A stretch of 48,836 nt of DNA from Rhodococcus xishaensis (GCF_004011825.1 NZ_RKLO01000004.1:415901-464736), one strand, 5' to 3'; shown: positions 27,138 through 38,680, counted from the stretch's first letter. Numbers and translations: made by a program. Notes: a model not told the origin generated them from the letters alone.

Positions 27138-30100
27138 ATGGCTGAACACGAGATGACGGTCGCGCAGCTGCGCGAATGGCTGCGCAACTGGATCGCAGAG
27201 GCCACCGGGCAACCGGCCTCAGCGATATCCGACGATCGACCTATGGAGGAGTTCGGAATCTCCTCACGCGACGCTGTCGCACTGTCAGGTGAGATCGAGG
27301 ATCTCGTGGGTGTCACACTCTCCGCCACGGTCGCGTACCAGCACCCGACCATCGCCTCGCTGGCCACCCGCATCATCGAGGGGGAACCGGACGCACCCGA
27401 GGACGTCGATGATGGCGCGTACTACCGAGGCGTCCCGGCCGGGCAGTCGCACGACATCGCGATCGTAGGTCTGTCGACCCGTTTTCCGGGTGCCGGCCAC
27501 ACTCCTCGGGAAATGTGGAACCTGCTGATCGAGGAGCGCGACGGGGTCTCCGACCTACCCGAGGGTCGTTGGACCGAGTTCGCCGCTGATCCGTACGTGG
27601 CCAACGCGATCGAGAAGGCCGCGACCAAGGGTGGCTACCTGGACGACGTGCAGGGTTTCGACGCGGAGTTCTTCGCGATGTCGCCGCTCGAGGTCCAGAA
27701 CGTTGACCCTCAACAGCGGCTCGCGCTCGAACTGAGCTGGGAGGCGCTCGAGCACGCCCACATACCGGCGAACGAGCTCAAGGGCCGTGACGTCGGCGTG
27801 TTCCTCGGCTCGTCGGCCAACGACTACCAGTTGCTCGCGGTGAGCGATCCGGCGACGGCGCATCCATACGCGCTGACCGGTACGTCGACCTCGATCGTCG
27901 CGAACCGCGTATCGTACTTCTTCGACTTCCGAGGTCCGTCGGTGGCGCTCGACACCGCTTGCTCGTCGTCGCTGGTCGCGGTGCATCAGGCGGTGAGCAG
28001 TCTCCGCTCGGGTGAGTCCGAACTGGCCCTCGCCGGCGGCGTCAACATGTTGATCGCCCCGCCCGCCACTCTCGGCTTCGATCAGGGCGGTGTCCTCACG
28101 GAGGACGGCAAGATCAAGGCGTTCTCGTCCGACGCGGACGGCATCGTCCGCGCCGAGGGCGGCGGCGTGGTCGTGCTCAAGCGGCTCGAGGACGCCGAGC
28201 GGGACGGTGACACGATCCTCGCTGTCATCGCCGGTTCCGCCGTCAATCAGGACGGCCGGTCCAACGGATTGCTGGCACCGAACCCGGACGCACAGGCCGA
28301 CTGCCTTCGACACGCTTACCGGGACGCGCGCATCGTGCCGTCCGGTGTCGACTACATCGAGGCCCACGGCACCGGCACGATCCTCGGCGATCCGATCGAG
28401 GCGGACGCGCTCGGTCGTGTCGTCGGACGCGGCCGCGACGCCGAAATGCCGGCCCTGCTGGGCTCGGCCAAGACCAACTTCGGCCACCTCGAGGCGGCGG
28501 CGGGTGCCGCTGGCCTGATCAAGGTCGTGCTCGCGATGCAGGAGGACGTCATCCCGGCGTCGCTCAACTACGCGGGCCCCAATCCCTACATCCAGTTCGA
28601 CAAGGCGCATCTGCAGGTCATCCCCGAGGCGACGCCGTGGCCGCGCTACACAGGCAAAGCCGTCGCGGGCGTGTCGGGCTTCGGCTTCGGCGGCACCAAC
28701 GCGCACGTCGTGGTCCGCGAGTACCGCAAGGACCCGGATCCAGCGCCCGCCGCCGACAGCCCGGAGGTCGCGGGGATCGACCTCGACTACGAGAGCACCA
28801 CGATCGAGTCCGAGGCCGCGCGGATGCTCGCGAACGCCGCCGAGTCGGTCGGGCTCGCCGAGGCGCAGGCGGAGGCGGCCCCGACCGCCGTCTTGCTGCC
28901 GGTATCGGCGGCGATGCCGTCGCGCCGCCGCCGAGCCGCAGAGGATCTGGCGAATTGGTTCGAGAGCGAGGAGGGCAGCCGCACGCCGCTCGCCGACGTC
29001 GCTCGTACCCTCGCCAAGCGCAGCCACGGCCGGTCTCGGGCAGTCGTCGTCGCCAAGACCCACGCTGAGGCCGTCACCGGACTCCGCGCAGTCGCCGCCG
29101 GCAAGCCCGCGCCGGGAGTGCTGACCGCAGACGCGCCCGCCACGAAGGGGCCGGTTTGGGTGTTCTCCGGCTTCGGCTCGCAGCACCGCAAGATGGCAAA
29201 GCAGCTGTACCTGGAGAACGCGGTGTTCGCGGCCGCCGTCGACGAGGTCGACGCGCTGATCGAGGACGAGTCCGGCTACTCCATGAAGGAGAAGTTCCTC
29301 GACGACTCGGTCGAATACGACGTCGAGACCGCTCAGGTCGGCATCTTCGTCATCCAGGTCGGGTTGGCAAAGACGCTGCGTCACTACGGCGCGGACGCGT
29401 CTGCGCTGGTCGGGCACTCGATGGGCGAGGCCGCTGCCGCATATGTCTCGGGTGGTCTGTCGCTCGAGGATGCCGTCCGCGTCATCACCGCGCGTTCGCG
29501 GATCATGGGCGAGGCCGAGGGCCTGCTCTCGGGCGACGACATCCGCCTGATGGCGCTGGTCGAGTACAGCGCCACCGAGATCGAGCAGGTGCTGCCGGAC
29601 TTCCCGAACCTCGAGGTCTGCGTCTACGCGGCGCCTACCCACACAGTGATCGGCGGCCCCGAGGCCGAGGTGAACGCGATCGTCACGCGTGCCGAAGCCG
29701 AGGAGAAGATGGCTCGGGTGCTGCAGACGAAGGGCGCGAGCCACACGTCTCAGGTCGACCCGCTGCTCGGGGAACTCGCGGCCGAGCTGGCCGGTATCGA
29801 GCCGCACAAACTGAAGGTCGGTGTCTACTCGTCGGTCGACCAGGACGCGTTCTACCCGGCGGGGCACGACTCGATCCATCCGGTCGAGTACTGGACCAAG
29901 GGGCTGCGTCACAGCGTTTACTTCACGAACGCGGTCAAGAATGCCGTCGACGCCGGGCATACGACCTTCGTCGAACTCGCGCCGAACCCGGTCACGCTGA
30001 TGTCCGTCGCCGCCACCGCGTGGGCAGCCGGCGTCGCTGACACGCAGCTGATCCAGACGCTCAAGCGCAAGGAGGACGAGCCGCTCGGGGTGCTCACCGC

Positions 30101-32096
30101 GCTCGCGCAGCTGTATGTCCACGGCCACGCGGTCGACCTGCCGTCGCTGCTGCCGGCCGGCGCCTTCGCGGAGCTGCCGCGGACCGCGTTCCTGCGCAAG
30201 CGGCACTGGATCGACGTGCGCGTGTCGTCCTCGGGCAACACCCGCGTCCCCGGTGCGCACGTCGCACTTCCGGACGGCCGGCACGCCTGGGAGGTGCAGG
30301 CGTCCGCCGTGTCCGACCTGGGCGCTCTGGTGACTGAGGCGGCGTCGCAGTTGTTCGCCGATGTCGCGCTGACCGGTGCCGTCGCGCACGGTGAGGTGCC
30401 GTCGACGGGAACCCTGACCACGACGCTGGTACCGCACCTCGGGGGTGCCTCCGTGCAGGTCCACGCCAAGGGCCGGGCGAGCGGAGCGACGGGGAATTCG
30501 CACGGAGATGCGTTCACGTTGCTCTACGACGCGGTCGTGTCGTCCGGTGAGGCACTACCCGAGCCTGTGGTCGCCGCTGTCCCCGCGAAGCCGACCGTGT
30601 CGGACGAGGTCGCGGACGAGCCCGCCGAGGTCCACGGCGACCGGTGGGACCCGGAGGGTTCGCAGAGCCTCGAGGATCGACTGACTCTGATCGTGGCGGA
30701 GTCCATGGGCTACGCGCCCGAGGATCTGCCGGGAGAGATTCCACTGATCGAGCTGGGTCTGGACTCGCTGATGGCGGTACGGATCAAGAACCGCGTCGAG
30801 TACGAGTTCGACATCCCGCAACTGCAGTTGGCGGCGGTGAAGGACGCGAGCCTGCACGATGTCGCGAAGTACCTGCGCTACGCGGTGGAGAACCGCGAGG
30901 AGGTGCAGGCGCTGGCCGAGCAGCAGCAGGCCGGTGAGTCTGGAGACCTCTCAGCTCCCGTACCCGCCGAGACCATCGACGCCCCAGCCGAATCCGGTGA
31001 CGCCGAATCCGGTGGCATCGACGTGCCGCCCCGGGATGCGGCCGAGCGACTGACGTTCGCGACCTGGGCCGTCGTCACCGGCAAGTCCGCCAAGAGCATC
31101 TTCGCGACCTTGCCGACCCTCGATGACGAGACCGCCGAGAAGATGGCCACGCGTCTCACCGAGCGCGCCGGTGGCGAGATCACTCTCGACGACGTCCGGG
31201 GCGCCGGAACCATCGAGCAGCTGGCCGAGACGGTGCGCCAGCACCTCGAGGACGGCGAGAGGATCGACGGGCTCGTCCGCACGCTGCGGGCGCGCGCCGA
31301 AGGTTCGGACGCCGTGCCGGTGTTCGTGTTCCACCCGGCCGGCGGCTCGACGGTGGCTTACGAACCACTGCTGAAGCGCCTGCCCGCGCACACCCCGATG
31401 TACGGACTCGAGCGGGTCGAGGGCCCGATCGAAGAGCGCGCCAAGGCGTATGTGCCGCTGCTGCGCGAGATCCAGGGGGACGGGCCGTACGTGCTCGCCG
31501 GCTGGTCACTCGGCGGCGTGCTCGCCTACGCGGTTGCACGCCAGTTGCGCGAGGAGGGCGCCGATGTCCGTGTCGTCGGCCTGATCGACACCGTGATGGC
31601 GGGAGAGAAAGTCGAGGACACCCCGGAGGAGATCCGGGCACGCTGGCAGCGGTACGCGAAGTTCGCGAAGAAGACGTACGGCGTCGACGCCCCCCTGCCG
31701 TTCGATCAGCTGGCGGCGGCCGGCAGCGACGAGGAGCAGATCCAGCTCCTCATGGACCTGCTGAAGCTGAGCGGAGCCAAGATCCCCGGCGGCATCATCG
31801 AGCACCAGCGCACGTCCTGGCTCGACAACCGGGCCATCCAGACGGCCGAAGTGAACCCGTACGACGGTGACGTCGTGCTGTACATGGCGGACAGCTACCA
31901 CGACGACGCCATCGCTCTCGAGCCTGCGTTCGGCACCCGACAGCCCGACGGTGGCTGGGGTGACGCGGCAAAGAACTTGGAGGTCGTCTACATCGGGGGC
32001 GACCATATTCAGATCGTCGACGAGCCGTACATCACCAAGGTCGGCGCGGACCTGTCCAACAAGTTGGCCGACATCGAGAAGCGGAGCACCGAGTGA
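27138..32096 (+). CDS. pks13: Polyketide synthase Pks13, mycolic acid condensase
   Basis: Joins the meromycolyl and carboxyacyl chains to make the mycolic beta-ketoester. ATG 27138 (GGTGAG just upstream; a TTG lies one codon earlier). 1652 residues. Domains: N-terminal ACP with FGISSRD (Ser 43); ketosynthase from about 108 with Cys 275 (DTACSSS), His 410 (EAHGTGT) and His 450 ([10 protein letters not shown]); acyltransferase with Ser 761 (GHSMGEAAA); C-terminal ACP with Ser 1210 (GLDSLMAVR); thioesterase with Ser 1457 (GWSLGG), Asp 1484 and His 1623 ([11 protein letters not shown]). No reductase or dehydratase domains, as in the mycobacterial enzyme. The linker between C-ACP and thioesterase is Glu/Pro/Ala-rich. 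The stop overlaps accD4 by 4 bases. Confidence 0.97.
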   Translation: MAEHEMTVAQLREWLRNWIAEATGQPASAISDDRPMEEFGISSRDAVALSGEIEDLVGVTLSATVAYQHPTIASLATRIIEGEPDAPEDVDDGAYYRGVPAGQSHDIAIVGLSTRFPGAGHTPREMWNLLIEERDGVSDLPEGRWTEFAADPYVANAIEKAATKGGYLDDVQGFDAEFFAMSPLEVQNVDPQQRLALELSWEALEHAHIPANELKGRDVGVFLGSSANDYQLLAVSDPATAHPYALTGTSTSIVANRVSYFFDFRGPSVALDTACSSSLVAVHQAVSSLRSGESELALAGGVNMLIAPPATLGFDQGGVLTEDGKIKAFSSDADGIVRAEGGGVVVLKRLEDAERDGDTILAVIAGSAVNQDGRSNGLLAPNPDAQADCLRHAYRDARIVPSGVDYIEAHGTGTILGDPIEADALGRVVGRGRDAEMPALLGSAKTNFGHLEAAAGAAGLIKVVLAMQEDVIPASLNYAGPNPYIQFDKAHLQVIPEATPWPRYTGKAVAGVSGFGFGGTNAHVVVREYRKDPDPAPAADSPEVAGIDLDYESTTIESEAARMLANAAESVGLAEAQAEAAPTAVLLPVSAAMPSRRRRAAEDLANWFESEEGSRTPLADVARTLAKRSHGRSRAVVVAKTHAEAVTGLRAVAAGKPAPGVLTADAPATKGPVWVFSGFGSQHRKMAKQLYLENAVFAAAVDEVDALIEDESGYSMKEKFLDDSVEYDVETAQVGIFVIQVGLAKTLRHYGADASALVGHSMGEAAAAYVSGGLSLEDAVRVITARSRIMGEAEGLLSGDDIRLMALVEYSATEIEQVLPDFPNLEVCVYAAPTHTVIGGPEAEVNAIVTRAEAEEKMARVLQTKGASHTSQVDPLLGELAAELAGIEPHKLKVGVYSSVDQDAFYPAGHDSIHPVEYWTKGLRHSVYFTNAVKNAVDAGHTTFVELAPNPVTLMSVAATAWAAGVADTQLIQTLKRKEDEPLGVLTALAQLYVHGHAVDLPSLLPAGAFAELPRTAFLRKRHWIDVRVSSSGNTRVPGAHVALPDGRHAWEVQASAVSDLGALVTEAASQLFADVALTGAVAHGEVPSTGTLTTTLVPHLGGASVQVHAKGRASGATGNSHGDAFTLLYDAVVSSGEALPEPVVAAVPAKPTVSDEVADEPAEVHGDRWDPEGSQSLEDRLTLIVAESMGYAPEDLPGEIPLIELGLDSLMAVRIKNRVEYEFDIPQLQLAAVKDASLHDVAKYLRYAVENREEVQALAEQQQAGESGDLSAPVPAETIDAPAESGDAESGGIDVPPRDAAERLTFATWAVVTGKSAKSIFATLPTLDDETAEKMATRLTERAGGEITLDDVRGAGTIEQLAETVRQHLEDGERIDGLVRTLRARAEGSDAVPVFVFHPAGGSTVAYEPLLKRLPAHTPMYGLERVEGPIEERAKAYVPLLREIQGDGPYVLAGWSLGGVLAYAVARQLREEGADVRVVGLIDTVMAGEKVEDTPEEIRARWQRYAKFAKKTYGVDAPLPFDQLAAAGSDEEQIQLLMDLLKLSGAKIPGGIIEHQRTSWLDNRAIQTAEVNPYDGDVVLYMADSYHDDAIALEPAFGTRQPDGGWGDAAKNLEVVYIGGDHIQIVDEPYITKVGADLSNKLADIEKRSTE

Positions 32097-33637
32097 GCAC
32101 CACCACCGCGCAGAAGCTCGCGGAACTGCACGACAAGCTCGAGAAGTCGAAGGCCCCCGGCAACCCGAAGGCGATCCAGCGGCGCCAGGAGAAGGGCTTG
32201 CCCACGCCGCGCGAGCGGATTGCGATGCTGCTCGATCCGGGCACTTTCGTCGAGACCGGGCAGCTCGCCCGTCAGCCCGGCGACGAGTCCAATCCGTACG
32301 GCGACGGTGTCGTCACCGGTCACGGCCTGGTCGACGGACGTCCGGTTGCCGTGTTCGCGCACGACCAGACCGTCTTCGGCGGCGCGGCCGGTGAGATCTT
32401 CGGCCGAAAGGTCGCGGCCATCATGGACTTCGCGATCAAGATCGGCTGCCCCGTCGTCGGCATCAACGAGTCCGCGGGTGCGCGCATCCAGGACGCGGTG
32501 ACTTCGCTCGCGTGGTACGCGGAGATGGGCCGGCGCCAGGAACCGCTGTCGGGCATGTGCCCGCAGATCTCGATCATCCTCGGCAAGTGCGCCGGCGGAG
32601 CGGTGTACGCGCCGATCAACACCGACATCGTGATCGCGACCGAAGAGTCGTACATGTTCGTCACCGGGCCGGACGTCATCAAGTCCGTTACCGGTGAGGA
32701 CGTCAGCCTCGACGAGCTGGGCGGCGCCCGCCACCAGGCCGAATACGGAAACGTGCACCACGTCGCGCCCGACGAGAAGTCCGCGTTCGAGTACGCGCGT
32801 CAGTACCTGAGCTACATGCCGTCGAGCTGCACCGAGAAGCCCCCGGTCATCAACCCGGGCCTCGAGTCGGAGGTCACTCAGGACGATCTCTCGCTCGACT
32901 CGTTCATGCCCGACGCCGACAACGCCGGCTACGACATGCACGACATCCTGATCAAGATCTTCGACGACGGCGAGTTCCTCGAGGTCCGCGGTCAGACCGC
33001 GCTGAACATCATCACCGGGTTCGCTCGCGTCGACGGCCGCCCGGTCGGTGTCGTCGCCAACCAGCCGCTGCACCTGTCCGGTGCGCTGGACGCTGCGGCG
33101 TCGGACAAGGCCGCGCACTTCGTGCGGGTCTGCAACGCATACGACATTCCGCTGGTGTTCGTCGTCGACACGCCCGGCTTCCTCGTCGGTGTGGAGCAGG
33201 AGAAGGTCGGCGTCATCAAGCGCGGTGGCCGGTTCCTGTTCTCCTATGTCGAGGCGAGTGTCGCGAAGGTGACGGTCGTGGTGCGCAAGTCGTACGGCGG
33301 CGGCTACGCGGTGATGGGTTCCAAGCAGCTCGGCGCCGACGTCAACCTCGCGTGGCCCACCGCCCGCATCGCGGTCATGGGTGCCGAGGGCGCCGTAAAC
33401 ATCATCGGGCGCAAGCAGATCGAGGCCGCCGGCGACAATGCCCCGGCCGTCCGCGCGCAGCTCATCAACTTCTACAACGAGCACGTCGCAACGCCGTACA
33501 TCGCAGCCGAGCGGGGTTACATCGACGCCGTCATCGAGCCGTCGGCCACCCGCCTCGAGATCCGCAAGGCGCTGACCCTGCTCCGCGACAAGAAGGTCTT
33601 CCAGAACCCGCGCAAGCACCACTTGCTCCCGTTCTGA
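32093..33637 (+). CDS. accD4: Acyl-CoA carboxylase carboxyltransferase subunit AccD4
   Basis: The beta subunit that carboxylates the long alpha-chain acyl-CoA to give the 2-carboxyacyl extender used by Pks13, working with a biotinylated alpha subunit encoded elsewhere. 514 residues; GTG overlaps the pks13 stop by 4 bases. The crotonase-like N-domain contains [27 protein letters not shown] and CAGGAVYAP; the C-domain contains [11 protein letters not shown] and [18 protein letters not shown], the usual substrate- and biotin-site stretches. It ends KHHLLPF. Order fadD32-pks13-accD4 is the conserved condensation operon. Confidence 0.96.
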   Translation: MSTTTAQKLAELHDKLEKSKAPGNPKAIQRRQEKGLPTPRERIAMLLDPGTFVETGQLARQPGDESNPYGDGVVTGHGLVDGRPVAVFAHDQTVFGGAAGEIFGRKVAAIMDFAIKIGCPVVGINESAGARIQDAVTSLAWYAEMGRRQEPLSGMCPQISIILGKCAGGAVYAPINTDIVIATEESYMFVTGPDVIKSVTGEDVSLDELGGARHQAEYGNVHHVAPDEKSAFEYARQYLSYMPSSCTEKPPVINPGLESEVTQDDLSLDSFMPDADNAGYDMHDILIKIFDDGEFLEVRGQTALNIITGFARVDGRPVGVVANQPLHLSGALDAAASDKAAHFVRVCNAYDIPLVFVVDTPGFLVGVEQEKVGVIKRGGRFLFSYVEASVAKVTVVVRKSYGGGYAVMGSKQLGADVNLAWPTARIAVMGAEGAVNIIGRKQIEAAGDNAPAVRAQLINFYNEHVATPYIAAERGYIDAVIEPSATRLEIRKALTLLRDKKVFQNPRKHHLLPF

Positions 33638-33706
33638 CCCGGCTCCGGCGACGGAACCTGCGGGTTTCGTCACCAGCAGGGGGCCCTGTTGCGTCAGACT
33701 GGTCCG

Positions 33707-34756
33707 ATGGGCACTCCGTCGGGTCGTCGGTGGGTGCTGCACGTCGATCTCGATCAGTTCATCGCTGCTGTCGAGGTGCTGCGCAACCCTGACCTGCGCG
33801 GACGCCCCGTCATCGTGGGTGGTCGGGGCGATCCCAGCGAGCGGGGTGTGGTGTCGACCGCGTCTTACGAGGCGCGTGAATTCGGCGTCGGGTCGGGGAT
33901 GCCGTTGCGGACGGCTGCACGAAAGATCCCCGACGCGGTGTTCCTGCCCGTCGACGCTGAGGCCTACAGGAAGTCCTCCGAGGACGTGATGAGCACGCTC
34001 CGCGCGATGGACGCCGTCGTCGAGGTGACGGGCTGGGACGAGGCGTTCCTGGGAGTCGACACCGCGGACCCCGAAGCCTTCGCCCACCAGATCCAGAGGG
34101 CGGTCTTGGACGCGACCGGTCTGCACTGCTCGGTCGGCATCGGCGACAACAAGTTGCGCGCCAAGATCGCCACCGGCTTCGGTAAGCCGCGGGGCATTTT
34201 CCGGCTGACGGCCGAGAACTGGTTCGAGGTGATGGGGGAGCGAGCCACTCGTGAGCTTTGGGGTGTTGGCAGCAAGACCGCGAATAAGCTTGCCGCGCTG
34301 GGCTTGAACACCGTGAGTGAGTTGGCGTCGGCGGCCGATGAGGACCTCGCGGCCAGGTTCGGTCCGACGATGGGTCCGTGGTTCGGCCGCCTCGGCCGGG
34401 GGATCGACCACTCGCCGGTGACCGCCGAACCGTGGGTCGCGCGATCCCACAGTCGGGAGACGACCTTCCAGGAGAACCTCGATGATTGGACCGCTGTCAC
34501 GGTCGAGATCAAACGGCTCGCGGCCCGGGTACGCGAAGACATCGTCGCCGAGCAGCGTCCAGCGGTGCGGGTCGCGGTGAAGGTGCGCTACGCGCCCTTC
34601 GTCACCCGGAGCACCAGCAAAGCCCTCCCGACACCGACGTTCGACGCGGATGTGATTGCCGACGCGGCGACCGCGCTCGTAGCGCGGTTCGACCACACCC
34701 GCGAAGTGCGCCTCCTCGGTGTGCGGTTGGAGATGACGCCCCCGAAGGACGAATGA
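33707..34756 (+). CDS. DinB-type Y-family DNA polymerase
   Basis: A 349-residue polymerase of the DNA polymerase IV family that copies past damaged templates. ATG 33707 has the -10-like CAGACT six bases before it and no ribosome site, so a leaderless start is likely. The palm carries HVDLDQFIAAVE (metal Asp 14) and GWDEAFLGV (Asp 111, Glu 112). The thumb helix-hairpin-helix is ELWGVGSKTANKLAALG, and the little-finger domain runs from about 235 to 345. The steric-gate position following DLDQF is Ile 19, where standard DinB has Phe or Tyr, and the usual SIDEAF is GWDEAF. The C-terminus lacks an obvious clamp-binding peptide. It probably corresponds to a divergent mycobacterial DinB paralogue rather than DinB1. 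Confidence 0.88.
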   Translation: MGTPSGRRWVLHVDLDQFIAAVEVLRNPDLRGRPVIVGGRGDPSERGVVSTASYEAREFGVGSGMPLRTAARKIPDAVFLPVDAEAYRKSSEDVMSTLRAMDAVVEVTGWDEAFLGVDTADPEAFAHQIQRAVLDATGLHCSVGIGDNKLRAKIATGFGKPRGIFRLTAENWFEVMGERATRELWGVGSKTANKLAALGLNTVSELASAADEDLAARFGPTMGPWFGRLGRGIDHSPVTAEPWVARSHSRETTFQENLDDWTAVTVEIKRLAARVREDIVAEQRPAVRVAVKVRYAPFVTRSTSKALPTPTFDADVIADAATALVARFDHTREVRLLGVRLEMTPPKDE

Positions 34757-34787
34757 GTCCCGGCCGCTTCGGCTTCGGCTCCTGCGT

Positions 34788-35222
34788 TCAGCCCGGCAGA
34801 AAGCTGAAGCGAACCCGCCGAACCGGATTATCGACATTGGTGTCGACCAGGCAGACGGATTGCCAGGTCCCCGTCGCGAGGGTCCCGTCGACGACCGGTA
34901 CCGACGCGTGCGGCGGCACGAACGCAGGCAAGACGTGGTCGCGGCCGTGCCCGTGGCTGCCGTGCTGGTGCCGCCAGCGGTCATCGCGGGGCAGGAGCTC
35001 GTCGATGGCCGCGATCAGGTCGGCATCGCTTCCGGCGCCGGTCTCGATGACGGCCAACCCGGCCGTAGCGTGCGGCACCCACACGTGCAACAGGCCCTGC
35101 AACAGCCCAGGCGACAGACCGCTGTTCTCGCCCGCCGCCGCGAGGAACCTCTCGATGTCGTGCGTCAAATCGTGTACGACCGGTGAGGAGCCGGTGCGGA
35201 TCTCGATCTCGGTGGTGAACAT
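34788..35222 (-). CDS. YjbQ-family (UPF0047) protein
   Basis: A 144-residue protein of the YjbQ/UPF0047 family, compact trimeric proteins sometimes named secondary thiamine-phosphate synthase. Conserved features are VWVPHATAGLAVIE, DDRWRHQHGSHGHGRDH and TGTWQSVCLVDTNVDNP, with the metal-binding His cluster and the Gly-Thr-Trp-Gln strand. ATG 35222 is preferred to the in-frame ATG 35249 because TAGCGT lies 7 bases upstream on this strand (leaderless) and the family begins near this Met. It converges on dinB with 31 bases between stops. Physiological role uncertain. Confidence 0.85.
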   Translation of the reverse strand: MFTTEIEIRTGSSPVVHDLTHDIERFLAAAGENSGLSPGLLQGLLHVWVPHATAGLAVIETGAGSDADLIAAIDELLPRDDRWRHQHGSHGHGRDHVLPAFVPPHASVPVVDGTLATGTWQSVCLVDTNVDNPVRRVRFSFLPG

Positions 35223-35288
35223 GGTCACGACGCTAGAGGCATCCGGCATCCTCCCGCCGGTGTTGCCCGAAGACGGTGCCGCCTGGAA

Positions 35289-38200
35289 CTACGGCTCGTA
35301 CACGCGCATCGTTCCCGGCGACCACAGTCCCGAGCGGTTGACCTGCTCGGTTTCGATGGCGACGGGTTCGGCGTCCGGGTAGTGCCGGTTGTACCGCTCC
35401 AGGGAGCCCCAGTCGCGCGCCCAGTCGTTCTTCAGGTACGTCGGGACGGTGGTGGCACCGGCGAGCATTTCCGTCCAGCCGAGGGGCCCGCCGGCCTCGA
35501 GGGCCTGCCAGGTGTCGGTGGAGCTGACGGCAAGCGGACGGTCCGGCAGGATCCGGTAGTTCGGCATCTCGCCGACCCCGTTGAGGTGATCGAACGGGCG
35601 CTGGCACGGGAACTGCAATCCGACGGCCCAGTCCAGCAGGACGGGCTGTTCGGTGCCGACGACGTTGCCCAGCGTCTCGAGCTTCGGCACGCGTGGCGGC
35701 GTGAAGGCCAACCACTGGTCGCCCGTGAGGTTGGGGTCGGAAGCGTTGATCCGCACCACGTCGGCGTCGGCGGGTAGTTCGTCGAGCGGGATGCGCAGGT
35801 TGCGCCACGACGGGGCGGGGCCGATGTCGCGGGGCAGGTAGCTGCCCTGCATCTCGACGCTGCCGTCGGGCTGCTGCTTGCCGTATTCGAGCTCGAGTGG
35901 CTGTCCGTAGGTGGCCTTGCCGGTGTCGTCGACGGACCAGATGCGTCCGGCCGCCGAGATCACGATGAGGGGTGCATCGTCGCTGCGTTCGGGCAGCTTG
36001 TACCAACTGGAGACAACGGACGCCTGCTGCTGGACGCCTTCCTGGTAGCTGCCGAGGACCGGCGTGCGGGCAGGGTCGAGGCCGAACGGCAGTTTGACGG
36101 TGCTGCCGTTGACGCCGCGGGCGCCCTGTCCGCCGGTGGTCCCGGCGCCCGCGCCGGTCGCGAAGGCGGGGCCGACGCTCTGGTTGTCGGTGTTGCCCAT
36201 TCCGGCCTGGACCTCGATGTAGTCGGCGGTGAGGTCGCCGGGGACGCCGTTGGGGGTGAAGCCGACGGGCTTGGCGCCCGCGAGCGGATCGTTCGGATCT
36301 GCGAGCGGGTTCTGTGGATCGAAGACCGGAGTGAGTGAGCCCACGTTGGGGTCTTGTTCCACCAGTACGTCCTCAGCGAGGCCGCAGGTGTTGCCGGCGA
36401 GCGCTTCTACGTTGGAGCGACCGATCGAGTATGCGGGGTACTGCGACACCGCACCCTTGAGCATCGACAGCACCTCGAACAGCACCATCACGCCGGCCAC
36501 GACGGTCAACGGGGCGGCGGCGAACTTGCGGATTCGTCGGCCCTTGGCGGTGCCCGCCTTGGCTGGCGGAGGCGCATAACCCTCGCGCAGGTACTGCCAT
36601 GCCACCACGGCTAGTGACAGCCCGAACAACGCCAGGAACAGGGTGTTGGATTCTCGGCCGTTGAGGGAGACGGTCTTGTCGAACCACGGCACGCCGTAGC
36701 TCGAGACGTACCAGTAGCCGTTGATGCCGGAGAACGACAGCGCGAGCACCATCAGCAACCCGGCCGCGAAGACCGTGCGGTTGCGGCGTGACCGCAGCGC
36801 GCTTGCCGACACGACGACGGCCGTCAGCGCTGCCAGCGAGCCGGCGATGCCCGCGTACGCCCCGAAGTGGTGGGTCCACTTCGTGGGGTTGAACATCATG
36901 AAGAAGATCGTTCCGAAGACGATGCCCATCAGTCGCCACGAAGGTCCGGTGGCGACGCCGGGGACCCGCCTGCGGCGCAGGAACACGAACAGCACGGTGA
37001 ACAGGCACAGCAGCATCGTCAGGAACGCGAAGCGGCGGGTCAGCGAGCCGTCGGTGGTGGGGACGAACAGGTAGTAGTAGCGCAGGAAGTCCTGGTACCA
37101 CTCGAGGTTCGGGCCGATGATCGTGCGGACGCGGGTGGCCTCCATGACTGCGGCGAACGTCTGGTCGGCGAACACGACGACCAGGACGAGGGTGCCGGCT
37201 GCCGCGAGCGGCAGCAACTGTGACACCGTGCCGATCTGGTGCCTGCGGCGCACCATGATCCGTATGAGCGGGCGCAGTCCGGCGAGCAGCGCCGCGACGC
37301 ACATCAGGCCGGTCGGCGCCGCCGCGAGAGTGAACGCCCCGATGAGGGCCGCGATCGCGGCGGGTAGCAGGCGGCCGGTGGCGATGGCGCGCTCGATCGA
37401 GCACCAGGTCAGCAGAGCCCCGACCGCGACGATCGGCTCGGGGCGCAGACCGTTGTTGAAGGGCAACCAGAACGCGAGGAACACGAGGCCGCCGGTCCAC
37501 AGCGCGACGGCGTTGGTACGGACCGCGCGGCCGAGACGAGGCACCACCTCGCGGCTGATCACCATCCAGCACACGACTGCGGCGATCAGTGCGGGCAGGC
37601 GCATCCACGGGCTCGCGGTGGAGATTTTCGCCATCGCGGCGAGGACCTCGTAGTACCAGCCGAACGGGGCCTCGGGAACGCCGAACCAACGGAAGTAGTT
37701 GGCCATGTACCCCGCGTTCTCGGAGGCGCGGGCCATGTTGAGCAGATAGCCGTCGTCGGAGGTGTTGGCGCCGAAGAAGTGCCAGCCGACCAGGGTGCCG
37801 ACGACCACGGCGTCGACGCCGGTGAGCTTCCACCAGCGAGTCGGCAGGAACCGGCGGGCGCGCCGGCCGTCGACCCCGTCGAGGCGATGCAGTGCAACCA
37901 GCGACACGGCCGTTGCCAGGACGGCGCCGAGCATCGCGACGAGCTTGATCAGGGTCGGGCTCGACGAGAACCGCGAGTCGACGTCCATCGTGAAGTTCAG
38001 CCCCGGCACGGACTTGCCGGCGAGATCGGAGAAGACGCCGACCACTTGCGGGCGGTAGTCGTGGACGAGCCCACCGCCGACGGTCTCACCGTCGTCGTTG
38101 GTCAGGCCCGTGAACTCCGCGTTGGTCTTCCCGACGTCGGAGGTGATGACTATCTCCGAGCACTGCCCGGACGCGACGTCCGAGCGCGGCGCCGACCCGA

Positions 38201-38609
38201 TGACGACGTTGCGGTCGAGGACGTCGACGGACTCCTGCGAGGCGCGCACGAACATCGCATTCAGCGCGGCTCCTTCGCCCTGTGCGGGCGCGGTGGCGAG
38301 CAGCATGCCGCCCTCGGGGGGCAGTTCGTTGACGGCCCTACACGGGATCGTCGCCGACAGTGAGACCGGGACCTGCGAGACCAGCGGCGCCTCGACATTC
38401 GCGGCGATCCCGTTCTCGGGCCACGACACCGTCGCCGCGGTCTGAGTGACCGGCAGGAACGGGGTCGCCACTGCCAGCAGCAGACCGAGGAGGCCAGTCA
38501 CGGTGGCGATCAGACGAGCCCTGCGGAAGTCCGCGTCGGAGACCGTCGAAGCCAGGGGTAGAGCGCGGGCTTCGGGGCCGGGCGCCGGGGCTGTTACTAC
38601 ATCTGCCAC
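35289..38609 (-). CDS. Emb-family arabinosyltransferase (distal copy)
   Basis: A 1106-residue GT-C membrane enzyme of the EmbA/B/C family, which polymerises arabinofuranose from DPA into arabinan and is the target of ethambutol. GTG 38609 has TACTAT 7 bases upstream and no ribosome site. A short cytoplasmic N-terminus is followed by about 13 membrane helices. The first outer domain lies before NTSDDGYLLNMARASENAG, which carries the DDx catalytic motif and the Met equivalent to M. tuberculosis EmbB Met306. NNGLRPEP and PTKWTHHFGAYAG are conserved. The C-terminal carbohydrate-binding part (about 750-1106) contains LPFGLDPARTPVLGSY, TPPRVPKLETL and ARDWGSLERYN. Which of A, B or C it matches best cannot be decided by eye. 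Confidence 0.95.
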   Translation of the reverse strand: MADVVTAPAPGPEARALPLASTVSDADFRRARLIATVTGLLGLLLAVATPFLPVTQTAATVSWPENGIAANVEAPLVSQVPVSLSATIPCRAVNELPPEGGMLLATAPAQGEGAALNAMFVRASQESVDVLDRNVVIGSAPRSDVASGQCSEIVITSDVGKTNAEFTGLTNDDGETVGGGLVHDYRPQVVGVFSDLAGKSVPGLNFTMDVDSRFSSSPTLIKLVAMLGAVLATAVSLVALHRLDGVDGRRARRFLPTRWWKLTGVDAVVVGTLVGWHFFGANTSDDGYLLNMARASENAGYMANYFRWFGVPEAPFGWYYEVLAAMAKISTASPWMRLPALIAAVVCWMVISREVVPRLGRAVRTNAVALWTGGLVFLAFWLPFNNGLRPEPIVAVGALLTWCSIERAIATGRLLPAAIAALIGAFTLAAAPTGLMCVAALLAGLRPLIRIMVRRRHQIGTVSQLLPLAAAGTLVLVVVFADQTFAAVMEATRVRTIIGPNLEWYQDFLRYYYLFVPTTDGSLTRRFAFLTMLLCLFTVLFVFLRRRRVPGVATGPSWRLMGIVFGTIFFMMFNPTKWTHHFGAYAGIAGSLAALTAVVVSASALRSRRNRTVFAAGLLMVLALSFSGINGYWYVSSYGVPWFDKTVSLNGRESNTLFLALFGLSLAVVAWQYLREGYAPPPAKAGTAKGRRIRKFAAAPLTVVAGVMVLFEVLSMLKGAVSQYPAYSIGRSNVEALAGNTCGLAEDVLVEQDPNVGSLTPVFDPQNPLADPNDPLAGAKPVGFTPNGVPGDLTADYIEVQAGMGNTDNQSVGPAFATGAGAGTTGGQGARGVNGSTVKLPFGLDPARTPVLGSYQEGVQQQASVVSSWYKLPERSDDAPLIVISAAGRIWSVDDTGKATYGQPLELEYGKQQPDGSVEMQGSYLPRDIGPAPSWRNLRIPLDELPADADVVRINASDPNLTGDQWLAFTPPRVPKLETLGNVVGTEQPVLLDWAVGLQFPCQRPFDHLNGVGEMPNYRILPDRPLAVSSTDTWQALEAGGPLGWTEMLAGATTVPTYLKNDWARDWGSLERYNRHYPDAEPVAIETEQVNRSGLWSPGTMRVYEP

Positions 38610-38645
38610 GGCTGTGATAGTAGCGAGACCCTTTCGTCATCTGAA
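38609..38645 (-). promoter_or_regulatory. Internal leaderless promoter for the distal emb gene
   Basis: On the minus strand, TACTAT (38617-38622) lies 7 bases before GTG 38609, and a -35-like TTCAGA (38640-38645) precedes it by 17 bases. The distal emb gene can thus be transcribed separately from the one upstream. Confidence 0.55.
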
Positions 38646-38680
38646 AAAAAGCGGTCGCTCCCAGCTAGTTCACAGAACGG

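Noticed and set aside
27555-30503. Long open frame on the minus strand across pks13 (about 980 codons)
   Set aside because: It lies fully antisense to a well-supported polyketide synthase, has an Arg/His/Asp-rich composition typical of GC-rich antisense frames, and shows no domain.
32009-34984. Long minus-strand open frame across accD4 and dinB (about 990 codons)
   Set aside because: Antisense to two genes with clear catalytic motifs; composition and lack of any motif mark it as a shadow of high G+C coding DNA.
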